From: Strongylocentrotus purpuratus
Taxonomy: Eukaryota > Echinodermata > Echinoidea > Camarodonta > Strongylocentrotidae
Assembly: GCF_000002235.5 (NCBI RefSeq)
Contig: NW_022145604.1
Location: forward strand, 6,731,077-6,795,076
DNA: 64,000 bases
Direction of reading: 5' to 3'
This document shows, piece after piece, positions 34,221-47,361 of this stretch; positions within the stretch are counted from its first letter, which is position 1; every line of letters starts with the position of its first letter. A program made the position numbers and the translations under genes. Under the pieces are notes generated by a model. That model searched no databases, was not told the origin of the DNA, and was given only the letters and a program-made list of their open reading frames with translations.

Positions 34221-37200
34221 CTGTTAGGAGAAACAAAAATGTTACGAATTAAACTGATGCACTTTTAGTTTTATTGGATCTCTTTACTAAATTCTACGGG
34301 TCTCGCTCTATTCAGGTTGCATCGGCCGAACATTGGAAAAAAACTGCCGGAAAATCTAAAAATCTGTGATACTGTTGACAACTTTATGGCGGGTCTTTAC
34401 ATTTCTTTTCAAAAGTATTTTCCAATGTTAATGAGAGGAAGTATGTTGAGCATATCTCACTCTTCTTATGTAACTCGATCCACCTTTCCTTTTTACTCTT
34501 TCTTACAGCGCATATAGAGACATATTGTGATATATGTTGCGCTATAGAAGTACGGTATATCATTATTCCTTGTAGGAGCGAATATCAGAATCCATCAAAC
34601 CATTGTAAATAACAAGATAATGGTAAACTTGACTTCTACTAGGGACACATTTTTTACAGAATACTAAAACTTAAATGTTATTTCACAGACCAAAGTCTTT
34701 GGAGACGATATTGTATTTATTGTGATTAATGATATCTCTGTTATCGATCCTCAGGTGGATTCAATCAAATTTAATTCAAAATGGTGTAAATCAAAATAGT
34801 CATGGATCACGTTATTCATATTGTGACCTCTTTTATAGTTTGGAAAGATATGTCTTCTATGACGGATCCAGGAGGGGGACGGAGGGGGTACGGCCTGCCC
34901 CCAACAAAAAACCAAATCTGGCATACCTTATAAACAATAGATAAAATATATGCACCCCACCCCCCCCCACACACACACACACACAAAAGCACAACCGCAC
35001 ACAAACATACGCACACGCATACACTACAAATAGAAATTCCGATTTTGAGAAAAGAAGTACTTAATTTATTTGCTAGTTGAAGATAGCCACTAGAAAATGA
35101 TAAAAGCTTTTATCTAATATGAGCCAGCCTCCCCCTCCCCCCTCCACCCCCCCCCCCCCAAAAAAAAAAAAAAACTTTCCGAGATTCATTGATTCCCTGT
35201 GCATATTTTTGACTGACTTTCGCTCTAAAAAAAAAAAAAAAAAAAAAAAAATCGCTTCAAAGTAGATAAGTACAAAACATGACCCGTTATTCAATGAGTA
35301 ACATAGGACCTAGGTGAGATATGTATACGTTAACTTGTATCATACCGTGGTAGCAGTATTGGCATTGCCCTGGTTGGTAGGGGCTTTGGCACAGCAGCAG
35401 GAGTGTCCCCCACAGCAGTAGACAGCAGACACGATACAGTTAATGAACTCGACCAAGCCGATGATAGCGAGTATGGAGTGAACGCAAACGGCACCCTGGT
35501 TGGAAATGTCGAGAAAACAAGATGAATGGGTCGAGGGTTTAGAAGGAAACAAAACTGACAACTACATGTAGAAAGGCGGTGTATACGGATTGTATCAAAT
35601 GAGTTTGCAACGCGATTTTCTATTGGCAACATCTTAAAAAGTACTTAGCCATTCTTAATTAAACTATCTCGGCTGTTTTGTAGTAATATCGCTTGTCCTG
35701 TAGATTTCAAAAGAATTTAAACGAAAACAAAGAAGTTATGATCTTCTTTGTTTTAACGTCGCATTTCTCATATGTTACAAGAAAAGCGTTGAATAGCAAC
35801 AGAGCACGAGAGCTTGCGCATGAATATATCGTAGCAAGCTCTAAAATGAACTTCAGTTATTGATGCAAAAGGGGTTAAGAATAAGATTAATATCCTTTAC
35901 ACGCACGTTGAGGTAAATTAGTGTCTTCAGTAAATTTTCTGTAATGACATAGTGACCGTATCAAATACAATATGAATAATTATGGAGAAACATACAGGAC
36001 ATTTTAGGAATTTTTTTAGAGAGTCTGAAAAAGGATGTCATAATATCATAGAATCAATCGTAGCGTTTGTTTAATAAATATTTGAAGAGTGGAATATGTA
36101 AAACAGTTTTATCTTAAAAGAAGATTTTGTAAAATGATGTGCAGAGCATTATATAACAACTTTCAGCACAACTTAACTGCGCGCAACAAAGGTTCTACCC
36201 GTCTTCACTGAACTCTGGGTTATAAGATACAGAAATATGACGTGCAAAACACTTCATGTCATCATAAAGAAGAGGAAAAAACCACCGCGGTTTTGCCTCG
36301 TCATTTCTGAACGAGGCTTAAAGGGATAGTTCAGTTTTGTTGCAGAGGGCGTTACACAAAATATTTTTGTGAGATAATGAAAAAGTGAGTGTCAAATTTG
36401 AAAGAACATGCAATTTAAATGACAAAATCATCTTTGTTTGATCGAAACCGGTTCGGAGACGGCTGAAATAACCATAAATATAACCATTTCTAATACTTAT
36501 GTACACCACAAATATTAGATAATTTGAACCAGCCGTTGAAAATAGCGCCTTATACGTTTTATTCCAGCCAATGCCGATGTTGGCTTTTTGTGTTGGTTTT
36601 AATACGTACAATCAGCCGACCCATGTATTGTTATTATTAATTAATTCGTCCTTGTTTTCACGAAGTGACGGTAGTGAGGAAAATCGTAACGCAAAGTGAA
36701 TGCAATTTTTTTTCACTACCGTCACTTCGTGAAAACAGCGACGAATTAATCAATTAACGGTCGCTGTTTTGTTTTTTTTAAAGTAGAGCATAATTTGTAG
36801 GATCGTATTGGCTAAATTCCACACATTTTGGGGTCTTAAATTACCTTCGTAGCAATTTTAGGTCCTAGAAACTAGAAACGTCATAAATAAGAATGAAAGC
36901 AATAACTTGCGCTTTGAACGCATTTGCTGTCTGAAACAAGAACTCAACTATCACTTTAATTGATGATGGATTCCATGCATTCATAGAATAATGTAAAGAT
37001 AAAGTGCATATGACTTACCACATTACGATAATGTGCACAGATATACTCGTAGCTGAAACCAGTGTACCGTCGGTAACAAGACCCAAAGTAGGTCATCACT
37101 GCGGCTACAAATGATTCATATGCCAGCATCCCGAAAGCATGGAAAGTACACAGGATTGCCATGACCATGTATGCGATGATCTGATAAAGAAATGATGTCA

Positions 37201-40200
37201 CATTGTGATAATGGAATGAAGGGATGGGAGGGAGGGAGGGATGGGAGGGATGGGAGGGGGGAGGCGTCCGCCCCAGATGTCCTCCTTACAGATTTACCAT
37301 GCCAGTTTTCATCTTTGTTTGTCTCTTATATTTTTTTATCAATCTTTTATGATTTTATCTAATTTTTACTTAGCTGTTCACATACATTTTGGGGAATCAT
37401 AGGCTAGGAAAGATGTTACATTTTTTAGGTAAACGTCAACAAAATTGCAATAAAATATTTTTCACTGCAATGCATTTAAGTACGGTCCCCCAAATGACAT
37501 ACTAAAAGTCCAAAAAATCCAAGCAGTGGAAGTGTCCCTAATTTGCATAAATCCAATATGGCCGCTATTTCGAGGATTTTCACATAGATTTTGTCATATT
37601 TTTCAACTCGTATAGGCTGCTGTGGCACTAAAGGAGTAGGAAAAGTGATCTGCTGTACATTTTGTATCAACTAAAATACCCATATACTACAGGTACATTT
37701 CACACCTGAAACAAAGCCCCCGCAGACCCACACCCACACAATCCAACATGTAATTTATGCTCAATTTATCACCTTTATTTAGCAGATGATGTTATTTCGT
37801 TATGTAATAGACAAATATCATGTTATTTTAATTATATTGAAAAAACTAAAACAAAAATATTCAGAAAAACTGGCCCTTAGGAGTATCCGTGCAAACACAA
37901 GAGTTGTTGGTAGGGCTATGTAGGGGTACAGCCTATACATTACATTATCCTCATGGTAATTGGAATTAGAAGTTGTTCTCAGTGCAACAGTTTACTTAAT
38001 TTTAGAGAGGTGAAGCATACATTGCATGCTAATGGCTCATCACAGTACAAGTATCCATATTACTGCGGTATTATGCTCTCTAGCAACTATTTTTTATCAA
38101 ATATTCAACTAAGTTAGACCCGTAAGCTTTTGCTGTGTTATATCCATGATGCCTAATTCATAGTCGTTCATTGTAGAACTTTTAAAGTTGAACACCAAAT
38201 AATAGTTTCTCATAACATCACAGTATTTCAAGACTTATGCCCTAACAACAGATGCTACTGAGGAAGAAATGGACAACTTTATGGAGTCTTACAAGATACC
38301 CTGGACAGTATCTCGGGGAGGGATATCACAATGATGATTGGAGACTGTAATGCCAAAGTGGGAAAGGATGTTAGAGAAACTTGCAATATTGGAAAAATTG
38401 GTTTAGGTGACAGAAATGAGCGTGGAGACAGGCTTGTGGAGTTTTGCACTGCAAATGACCTATAGTCATTGGCAATACCATGTCTCAACATCAAAAGAGG
38501 CGACTCTGGACCTGGAAAAGTCCTGGAGATAGAGTGAAGAATCAGATAGATTATATCATGATTAAGAGAAGGTGGAGGACAACTTTACTTGTTAAGACAA
38601 GACCAAGTGCCGATTGTGGGAGTGACCACCAAATGTTGCTTGGTAAAATGAAACTGAGACTCAAGTCCAAGAAGACAACTGCTCAACCAGTCAGATTTGA
38701 TGTGATGAATATACCAGCACAGTTCACTACTGAGACTGGTAACAGATTCATGCCACTTCTACAACTGGCAGAAAAAGATGTGAAACCAGAAGTGCTGTGG
38801 GCAAGCACATCAGATTTACTGAAAAAGACTGCTCAGGAATACATACCATGGAAGAAAAGGCAAAAACAGGCATGGCTAACAACTAGTACAATGGAAATTG
38901 CAAGTGAAATAAGGCAAGCAAAATCAGAAGGGAGACACACAGATTGGAGACAACTAAATAAGGAATATAACCAAAAAGCATGTTAAGGTAAAAGAGCATC
39001 CCTAGAAGGAAAATGTGAAGAAATGGGAAATGCAGCAAAGAAGCACAACATGAAGTAAGTTTTCAAACTTGTAAAAGAGATTACTGGAGACAGCAGCATG
39101 AACACTGATGTTGTGAATGACAAAAATTGAACAACTCTGACAGAGGAAATGGACATAAAACAGAGATGGGCAGAGTACTGCAGGGATTTGTACAACAGTA
39201 GAGAGCCAGATTAGAGAGACAACATACCGGTTGGGGAAGACAGAGAACCACCTCCACTGAGATCGGAAGTTGAATGGGCTCTGAACCATATAGATAATGG
39301 TAAATCTCCTGGAATGGATAATATACCTACTGAAGTATGGAAAGCAACAAGGTTTAAAAGGTATTGATCTCTTATGGCGGCTATGTATCAAGATATGGGA
39401 GAATGAAGCATGGCCCAAAGACTGGTGCAGAGCTATTTTCATACCTTTACCAAAGAAAGGCAATCAGAAAGAATGTTCTAATCATAAAACCATCAGTCTT
39501 CTTGTTCATGCGAGCAAAATACTATGAAAGATCATCATTGACAGGATGAAAAGGAGGTACGTGGATGAAATGTCAGAGGAGCAATCGGGCTTTGTGCCCG
39601 GAAAAGGTACTAGAGATCAAATTGCAAACATCAGGATGATTATAGAAAAATGTAGAGAACATAACATGCCTTTATACTTGTGTTTCATAGATTATGCAAA
39701 GGCTTTCGATTGTGTAGAGATCACAAGATGTTGTGGGATGATATGTACAGAATGGGATTCCCAGCACACCAGGTGAGATTAATAACCAAGCTTTACGAAG
39801 ATCCAGAAGCAGCTGTTCGGACTAGTGTTGTCTCTTATTATAGCACTTCGACACGGTTTTGATCATGCATCAGGCATCACAGTAACGTGGCCATTGCTGT
39901 GTCACTGAATCATGACTGTACGTAGCTGGGCTAGAGTAGGGGGCGGCCCCCACGAATATAAAAAAGAAAAAAAGAAAATGCAATAAATTATAAACAATTC
40001 ATTGCCTTTCATTGCCCCCGCTGCGTACAGTCATGATTCAGTGGCACAGCAATGGCCTAGTAACTGTGAGGCCCCAGGATCAAAACCGTGTCGATGTGCT
40101 TTATTAGTGCCCTTTTGTGTGGCATTAATCCTCATTTATGTCAGTAATGACTTAAGGACGTAGGTCCCCTATAGTTGATAAGCATAGTAGCATACACATG

Positions 40201-43127
40201 CTTAAAGGTAATGCAAAGTTTTAGGAATTCTTGAAAATTGGATGGATACTAATTCTTTAACATGTTGATATATTTGGATGCCCCTGTGAATGTATTATAA
40301 GCTTTAGATAATTTAGCTCCTAAAACATTTCTGCTCTCGAGTAATTGAATAATAAAAAAATTACCGGTGCTCCCGGTAAATTTAGAATATTTCAAATAGC
40401 GCATAAGGCTATTCCATGGTAGCTGCGACCATGAAATTCTCAGAATATCCAGTTATGATATATAATTTCCAAACAGGAATAGAAAATCGGTATAGTCAAG
40501 AAATATTGTTTAAACGCTAAAGTAGTATCAGTCTTGAGAGGGAGCTATACAACATAAAGAGTTTATTATGTACAGTTTCATCACTTTAAACTCGATTTCA
40601 ACCGTGACAACGATCACTAAATAGTGTAAAATCGCATATGTTTCCAATATGTTCATTTGAACCATATTCATGACCCTATACCAAAACTTTGTATGACCTT
40701 TAAGCAGTCACGCAAAACAAACACTCGCAACTTATTATTTAATAAAATTTGAGAATGTATACTATTATCTAGATCTATTAGGAATAAATCATTGTCAAAA
40801 TCATTCCATAAATCGGGGTTAAAAAAATATTTCATCTTTATGACCAACAGTGTATTCTAAGTCCCTTTTTTGTTCATATGATTCATTATTATTTGACTTG
40901 GATCCCTATGAAAGAAAACCATTGAGCTGACAAGGGCAATCCAACCCATGAGGGGTGAATAAATAAATCAAATCAAAGCAATATGATAGACCTAAGTGGA
41001 AAAAGGGATTAATAGGCATCACTTACCACGCACGAGTTCTTCTTCTTGCTAACGATCCCTAAGATTCCTGTAGGGATATAGAACTGTAAAGAGTTTGTTT
41101 AAAGAGATAAAAAAATCAAGGTACCTAATGAGAAAAGGCACACATACAGCCTAATTGAACAATATTTTCCTTTGATTGTGTACTGGATACATTACAGACA
41201 AATACGTACACCTGGATGTTTAAAGTGGAAAAGAAATTGCCCAAAAGACGATGTTCCCCCTCATGCTTTCTTGCCTTATATCTGGCAGACGCTCTTAGAG
41301 AACTTAGAGAAAATACGACGTAAATTTTTAAACCACAACTTTTCTTTGAAAACCTTAATATAAGAAAGAGGTAAGTTGCTGGTGTAAGAATAATCTCTGT
41401 GTCCGATGGATGCCATATAGAGGGGCTACTAGAAAAAGAGACGGAGATTTTAATATTTTTTTACGAAATCGAAAAAGGTGAAGCAATAAAAGACTAAATA
41501 ATATTTCTTGGAAATTGTAAGGCATCATGAAGCATCAATATCCAGACAGCAGTTCAGAGTAGAGTCCCCGAAACGGATTTACATTAAATTCAAGCATTCG
41601 AGCCAAGATTTTAAGTATTGTATGGACTTGACAAGATGAGGGAGGGGACTGAAGATTTTTTTTCAAACTTCGGGAGAAGTTGTCTATCACACGGGGATCA
41701 AGGTATTCAAATTAGATAATAATAATAATAAAAAGACCCCCACCCCTAAAAAAAATATTTTAAAAAAAAAAATCGCCAATGAAAGAAGATTAACTTACAA
41801 TGAAGGCAGACCAGATTCCATAGCCGACCTGATACACTGCTGGAAACGCGTATGCAACCCCGCCGAGAATGACGGATAGGATAGCTACGATCAGATGCAC
41901 TATCCCCGTAGCAAAGCCGGCGTTTTGGTTGTAATGTTCGGATGTATCGTTCCAACCACCCGAACTGCTGCCAGTCTAAAGGGGTTAAAACAAAATTGAG
42001 GAAAAGTTTGAAAAGTAGGCAAAGAAGAATATAGTCTGGAAAACAAAGCCATGGGATTCAAAGCGTTGAAAGCAAAATGGTATGGTTGTTCATATTATCT
42101 ACTACATCTATTTAAATCAATAGCGCACATCATTAGTCATTGTCAAACTGGATTTTAATTATTATCGCGTAAATATAAACACATGTCTCTACCTGATACA
42201 TTTTTTTTTCTGTAGCGTTGTAAAAAGAAAATTTCAAGTGGTTATTTTGGTGTATAGTCATGAAAACGAAAATGCTTCGATACTTATCAATAAGTTTAAC
42301 TTTCATTCACTTTGAATTGCAAGTACATAGCAGGGAAAAGATAGACCAACACCTAATCCCTAGAGAAAACAAATTATATTAGCTCATAGAAAGGAGAGAG
42401 AATTAGGCCTACATTTTGTTCTGTAGTCCCAAAGTTCTATGTTTTGCTACATATTGTTAATTTTTAACTTGATGTTGTAGATATCAAGCATATCAGGAGC
42501 TCTTGCAGCGCAGTAGAATATATTTGCATAGTGCCTGCGCTCTATAAATGTATATTCTTATTATCATTTTACTACAATAAGTCCCTAACAGAGCGACCCC
42601 AGTCTACGCCCAAAGGATTTATCAAATAATTGAATAAATCCTACAGAAAATGATAGGCCATATCACGTATCCCTGTGGAACACCACATGGATCCCTCAAT
42701 AAGAGATTCTTACTTGGTACACATGGGTGGCGCCCCCTTGAGTGATGACGACCTGCTGACCTGGCGGATACACTACCCCTGGTTGGCCTTGCGGATAAGC
42801 TACTGGTTGACCCTGTGGATATGCTACCGGTTGGCCCTGCGGATATGCTACCGGTTGACCTTGTTGATATGCTACCGGTTGGCCTTGCGGATATGTTCCC
42901 GGTTGACCTTGTTGATATGCTACCGGTTGGCCCTGTGGATAAGCTACCGGTTGACCTTGTTGATATGCTCCCGGTTGGCCCTGCGGATAAGCTACCGGTT
43001 GGCCCTGTTGATATGCTACCGGGTGGCCCTGCGGATTTGCTGCCGGTTGACCTTGTGGATATACTCCGGGAGGTGGGTCGGCGGTAGTCTGTTGTTCAGG
43101 GGGAGTGTAGACTGGTGGTTCGGCCAT
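34116..43127 (-). CDS. Gene 2: MS4A/CD20-like four-transmembrane protein, 354 aa, six coding exons
   Basis: Exons are 43127-42714, 41975-41799, 41083-41027, 37180-37019, 35495-35346 and 34220-34116, all joined by phase-0 GT...AG introns. The plan is that of gene 1: P/Q-rich repeat tail with PPVY, four membrane segments, loop cysteines and a Cys-rich C-terminal tail. Differences in length are one extra Ala after TM1 (FPAVYQ) and one extra residue in the last exon (NTYATGQG). The loop between TM3 and TM4 reads TYFGSCYRRYTGFSYEYICA and differs at many positions from genes 1 and 3, while both cysteines are kept. The exon 2 donor is the canonical GTAAGTTA. Its promoter is probably the TATA box at 49508, across a 6-kb 5' intron interrupted by two mobile insertions. 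No disabling change is seen. Confidence 0.85.
34503..34862. other. Sequence present only in gene 2 intron 5
   Basis: About 350 bp between CTTACAGCG and GGATCCAGG that genes 1 and 3 lack. It begins with a SINE-like tail (GTTGCGCTATAGAAGTACGG then ATTATT). It is either ancestral sequence deleted from the common ancestor of genes 1 and 3 or an insertion here; no target duplication is clear. Confidence 0.5.
35346..35495 (-). CDS. Gene 2 coding exon 5: TM4 and Cys-rich tail
   Basis: 50 codons; three residues differ from gene 1 (LGL to IGL, AST to APT, NQT to NQG). The cysteine cluster is unchanged. Confidence 0.85.
36645..36745. mobile_element. 101-bp palindromic insertion in intron 4 of gene 2
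   Basis: The arms TTGTTTTCACGAAGTGACGG and their complement face each other around a short centre, and TTAA stands on both flanks. The same place in genes 1 and 3 (7447 and 55365) has only TTAATTAATTAA. It is a tiny foldback or MITE. Confidence 0.75.
37019..37180 (-). CDS. Gene 2 coding exon 4: TM3 and extracellular loop
   Basis: 54 codons. The TM3 half differs from gene 1 by two bases. The loop half differs by twelve bases, eleven of them changing residues. Confidence 0.85.
38205..39840 (+). mobile_element. RTE-type LINE fragment, copy in gene 2
   Basis: Same insertion and same ends as 8950-10538, so it was present before the gene was duplicated. It keeps a stretch lost at 10380 in the other copy (EKCREHNMPLYLCFIDYAKA) and is broken by its own stops and frameshifts. 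Confidence 0.8.
39841..40100. mobile_element. Foldback element, shorter copy
   Basis: Same arms as 10539-10960, flanked by TTATTA at 39835-39840 and 40101-40106, but about 160 bp shorter in the centre. Confidence 0.75.
41027..41083 (-). CDS. Gene 2 coding exon 3: end of TM2
   Basis: 19 codons, FYIPTGILGIVSKKKNSCV; Ile replaces the Leu of genes 1 and 3. Confidence 0.85.
41799..41975 (-). CDS. Gene 2 coding exon 2: TM1 and start of TM2
   Basis: 59 codons. One Ala codon more than genes 1 and 3, and NNT becomes NDT and QKAG becomes QNAG before TM1. Confidence 0.85.
42714..43127 (-). CDS. Gene 2 coding exon 1: P/Q-rich repeat tail
   Basis: 138 codons with the same twelve repeats as gene 1 and only two residue changes. 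Upstream, a 22-nt UTR runs to an acceptor at 43150-43151. Confidence 0.85.
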
Positions 43128-46100
43128 GTTGGAGTCGGGTCAAATTTACCTAAAACGGTGGAAAATATTAAAATTCTTCTTTCCATCATAATGTACTTGA
43201 TGATGTCCATAATATATATATATATATATATATATATAATGAAATTAGAGACTAATTGAGCATTGATTTGTAAATAATACTCAGTGCCCTTTACCTTTTT
43301 TCATTTTTGCAAAGGTTTAAACAAAAAAAACCATCTCCGCTGGTAATCGTACCCTGGTCCCTGACTTAAATCACCTAATTTCGTTTGTGAAATCAAATGG
43401 GCCGATTTTTTTTTGTTAATGTATTACGAGCCCTACTTTATTGCGTGAACAATACCCCTTTACCAGAGATTTTGGGAACATGAATGCTCCCGGAGTGGGG
43501 CTGGGCATGCACTAGACATGGGCCAATAGTTTCGGCGTTGCCGGATTCAATTTTATTGTCCCATAATTTGACAAATATTTAACCTTTATTAATTTTTTGT
43601 CGGCGGCATTTGAGATATGAACAATGCAAAGCCGAGTGCCTCTGGTGAATCCTAACTTTCAGCTTCAAATACATTGATAAGTGTAAATTCAACGACTTTG
43701 GCGACTCTATTGGCAATGAATACACCATTGTGAGAAATGTAAATGAGAGAATATTATGACATAATGAATCCCGGAGCAATTAACGGCGGTGAGATTTTAG
43801 ATCATTTTTCCCTTAGTCTTTCTTCTTTTTTTGCATAGAACATGGTTGCAGGGCCCTCAGGGAAAACAGTATTACATTGATAAGGTTAAGCCCTCGGTAA
43901 ACGAGGCATATTATTATGTTTATTATTATTATTATCATTATCATTATTATTTATTATTCTCCGGAACTGATAATGATAAACAAAATACAGTTTTAGTACT
44001 GCTACATACAGGTACAAAGTGACGTACTTATGAACCTACAGTAATTGTAATAAAATCAGACTAATAAAAGAAAACGATGAGTGAGAAATAGAAGGGAAAA
44101 AACAGGTTTATGATATTAAAAATTGCACGTGTTCTACATTAAGTAGGAAAAATTTTAAATTTGCAAGCACATATTCCATTCCTATTTTGAATGAATTTTA
44201 CAAATGTATTCGTGATCATTAATGACTGAATATACATATGGGAAAATAACACAAACATATGGCCAAATAATATATTTAAGTCACTGGTATAATAAAGGTT
44301 TTTCCATGGTTAGTGAAAAAAGACATATTTTATGAAATGTTATGATTTTTTTTTAACGGAGAAAATAGGAGAAATGTACTCAAGGTTAATCACAGTCACC
44401 AATTTGGGCTTGATAATCGTGACCTTTAACTTTCTGGATTATGCCCTTCTTCTCCCCCTCAAGAGGGAAATAAATATAGCATGAATATCTTAGCAATATC
44501 TCACAATAACTCTTGTTATCTTAAGTTGACTGTATTTGTTCATAGACCCCATGCTGGAACTATACACAATCATCACAAAAGAAAGGAGGTCATCTAAATT
44601 CCACTGACGCAAATCGAATCCTTTGTACAATGATTGGTTACCTCTGCCTTTGGAATCAGGTCTACAAGTGGCAATCTATTCAATTTGAAAATTAAAAAAG
44701 CTTTCAAAAAAATTCTCTCTCACCGCCCCAGGCAACTCATCGTTCAAAATTGCAATATTGAAAAACTCAAATTTGATACGGAGCAGTGATTAATAATGGA
44801 ATAATATATATAATGTTTAAATAATGGGAACTTGGATTTTGCAATACGGGACGAAACAAGACACGCAAACATTTTCAAATTGTTACGATTACATCAATAT
44901 GTTTCATTTAACCAACGGCATATGTTTTAATACCAGTTTGTACCATTTGGCACTAATGTCCTTTGGCAAGACATTAATCTACATTTGCCACACTCGACCC
45001 AGGTGATTCCAATGGGTACCTGGCAGATATTAATTCCTTGAAATGCTAGAGCGTCGTAATGGCAGACATGCTGAAAGCCAGGTGACGATTGCATAGCGCC
45101 AGGAGCGTCAATTATTAAGTCTGACAGACATAAGCGCTGTACAAGAACTCACTATCATTATTATCACAAGTTTCCTTTACAAAACATAATTGTTATATTC
45201 CACATAATCATATATCTTGGAATAATTGATTTAATATAATTTGTATTTTAAATTGTATAGGATGTGTTTTTTGATATTTGTAATGACTACACGCAAGGGC
45301 ACTTCAAATTGGCTGAATGTAGTGCCGGAAAACTGTCCTATTTGACATGTTCCAAGAAACAAAATTACTTAAATGTACATTTTTCAAAATATAGAACTCA
45401 GGAGGGCTTTCCATGGGCTGTCCATGACTACGTCATAATCCACTCATCAGATAGGCAATTTGAAATTTACATAGATTTAGTGATCTCATAATTGTCTCAG
45501 ACATTCACAACTCTCCTTATTATCGGTAAGTTTTTTTTATTAAACTTTCGCCATTCTGTTTCTCTTATATTTTACTGCTTTCATACAAATCTATGAACTT
45601 ATTACCAATGGTTGATTACGCTTTCACTTGCCACAGTAGAGACTAGTGATTGTGAACGCATCATAACAATATTATACGTCCATAAATGGGTGTGGAAAAG
45701 TGGTGGACTTTGGTCTACAGTACTGTGATACAATGTCGGGTACAATGTGTAGTCTGCGTGGCACAGCTTTGGGTATTTCAAAAGAGTCGTAATAAACCGT
45801 TGTATGTATATATATATATATATATATGACATATAAATGCAGATAAGGGCGTTTTATAGTTGTCAATCTGGTTTCCTGCATTAAAATGATTCATGACTGA
45901 ATACTTGGCTTTATTACTGCTCCAGCCTACTGTGCTACATTGCTCCGGACTCTATTTTATCAATAGTTTAGGTATAGGTGCGGTGTAATTTTGTGCAGGG
46001 TTGAAATTTAAAAAATTCAGATATTACTGGATATTTACCACGGCAGTGCGCTGTCACAGGAGCAGAGACAGTGATACGACCTTATGCTCCTGCGACAATT

Positions 46101-46417
46101 ATACGCCATTTTCATGATGTAATAACATTTAATGCATATATCTTTGTTAATTGCCTCGTTACAAATTATTTTATTCACCTGTCATGAGTAACTGTATTTA
46201 AATAGTCAGAATGCGAATTGTTTACATTACTTGTAATAAGGTAGGGAAATCCATAATATTTGTCCATCCTAGCAATAATTAACGTATGCAATAAGCATGT
46301 ATTTAATAATGAAAGACAAATTCATGTTAAAATATTAATTTGAAAATCTTAACTGTATAAGTAGTGAAAACAAATTATTTTGTGTTTATGCGGAAAACAG
46401 TATGCTATTTATAGTAT

Positions 46418-46582
46418 AGTATTAATGACTGCTTTGAGAGAAATAGTTGTTTTTATACGCTCAAGGGAAGGTTAGAATTGTGCTATTGCCCCGAGGCGTG
46501 CCGAGGGCAATAGCCCAATTGTAACCTTCCCGAGAGCGTATAAAACAACTATTTCTCGAATATTAAAGCAATCATTAATACT
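46418..46582. repeat. Long palindrome inside the compound insertion
   Basis: Arms with AGTATTAATGACTGCTTT, AGAAATAGTTG, ATACGCTC and GGGAAGGTTA pair with their complements on the right, around a centre near GCCCCGAGGCG. Confidence 0.85.
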
Positions 46583-46639
46583 TTTATATGCCGAAAAAAA
46601 TAGACTAAAAAATAAAAAATAAAAAATAACAAAACTTTT

Positions 46640-46722
46640 GTCGAAGATGGGATTCGAACTCTTGCGTACAAAAGGTGAGGTTAGTAAAGTCAGCGCCTTA
46701 GACTGCTCGGCCAGCGCGCTCT
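46640..46722 (-). tRNA. tRNA-Leu-like pseudogene or SINE head
   Basis: On the minus strand, TGGCCGAGCAGTCTAAGGCG (A-box region of a type II tRNA) is followed by AGTTCGAATCCCATC (B box and T arm). The anticodon stem does not pair well and the acceptor stem is not convincing, so it is unlikely to be a working tRNA. Confidence 0.5.
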
Positions 46723-47361
46723 GTCACCATGTACAGTAGTTTTCTCTAATATATACATTAAAAAGGATTGAAAACGGCTTCGAGTGGTGGATGCTTCGCC
46801 GCTGCTCCATTAAACGGGCCCTTCTTTTACTTTTGCAATGCATATTGGCACGAACTTAGATCAAGATCTATCGGCAGATGTTGTTTTTTTGTTTTTGGAA
46901 GTTTATTTTCGTCTTCAGGTCAACAATGCAAGATAAAATTGTCGGTAAGATCGATCGAGATTCAATTGTATTGAAATTACCAACCAATTCTTCGCACACG
47001 TACGGTATCCTCGATCGCTCAGACCATTTTTTAACATGTAAACCTATGGGGTAACCATGGAGACTGACCTATTTTCCCAATAACCATGGTTATTGGGATT
47101 TTGAACTGTTTTAACCATGGTTACTGGGAATTTTCGGGAACAGTTAAGTTTATGAATGCAATTTCGACCAATCAGATGGCTGGATTTCTTAAGTGAGGTA
47201 TATAATTCTTTATATGTCCTTTTATGGAGTTTACTATAGATATGGAAGAAAGTACTTGAAAATTGTATCCTAGTCTTTTCAATTGGTAAGTTTACGATAC
47301 TACATAAGTATTAAGAGTACCCAAACAGCTTGATTTACATCATGGTTTTTCGTCCACTTAA

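Larger units (their letters stand above)
22668..43640. repeat. Second complete tandem unit (promoter segment plus gene 2)
   Basis: Homologous to 43641-59690. Its left part is mosaic, resembling the 59691 unit up to about 25450 and the 15999 unit from about 25700. It carries a full LINE at 28261-31925. Stretches 24510-25900 and 31930-33700 contain no gene that I can support. Confidence 0.85.
46415..47203. mobile_element. About 790-bp compound insertion
   Basis: The other units read straight through this site (CTATTTATAGTTCTTTATAT at 62473). Here TATA-like flanks enclose a long palindrome (46418-46582), an A-rich stretch, a tRNA-Leu-like segment and AACCATGG-containing repeats near 47055-47130. 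No coding frame is seen. The family could not be assigned. Confidence 0.65.

Noticed and set aside
46640-46722. A working tRNA-Leu gene
   Set aside because: A and B boxes are present, but the anticodon arm does not pair and the acceptor stem is not convincing. Kept only as a tRNA-like pseudogene or SINE part.
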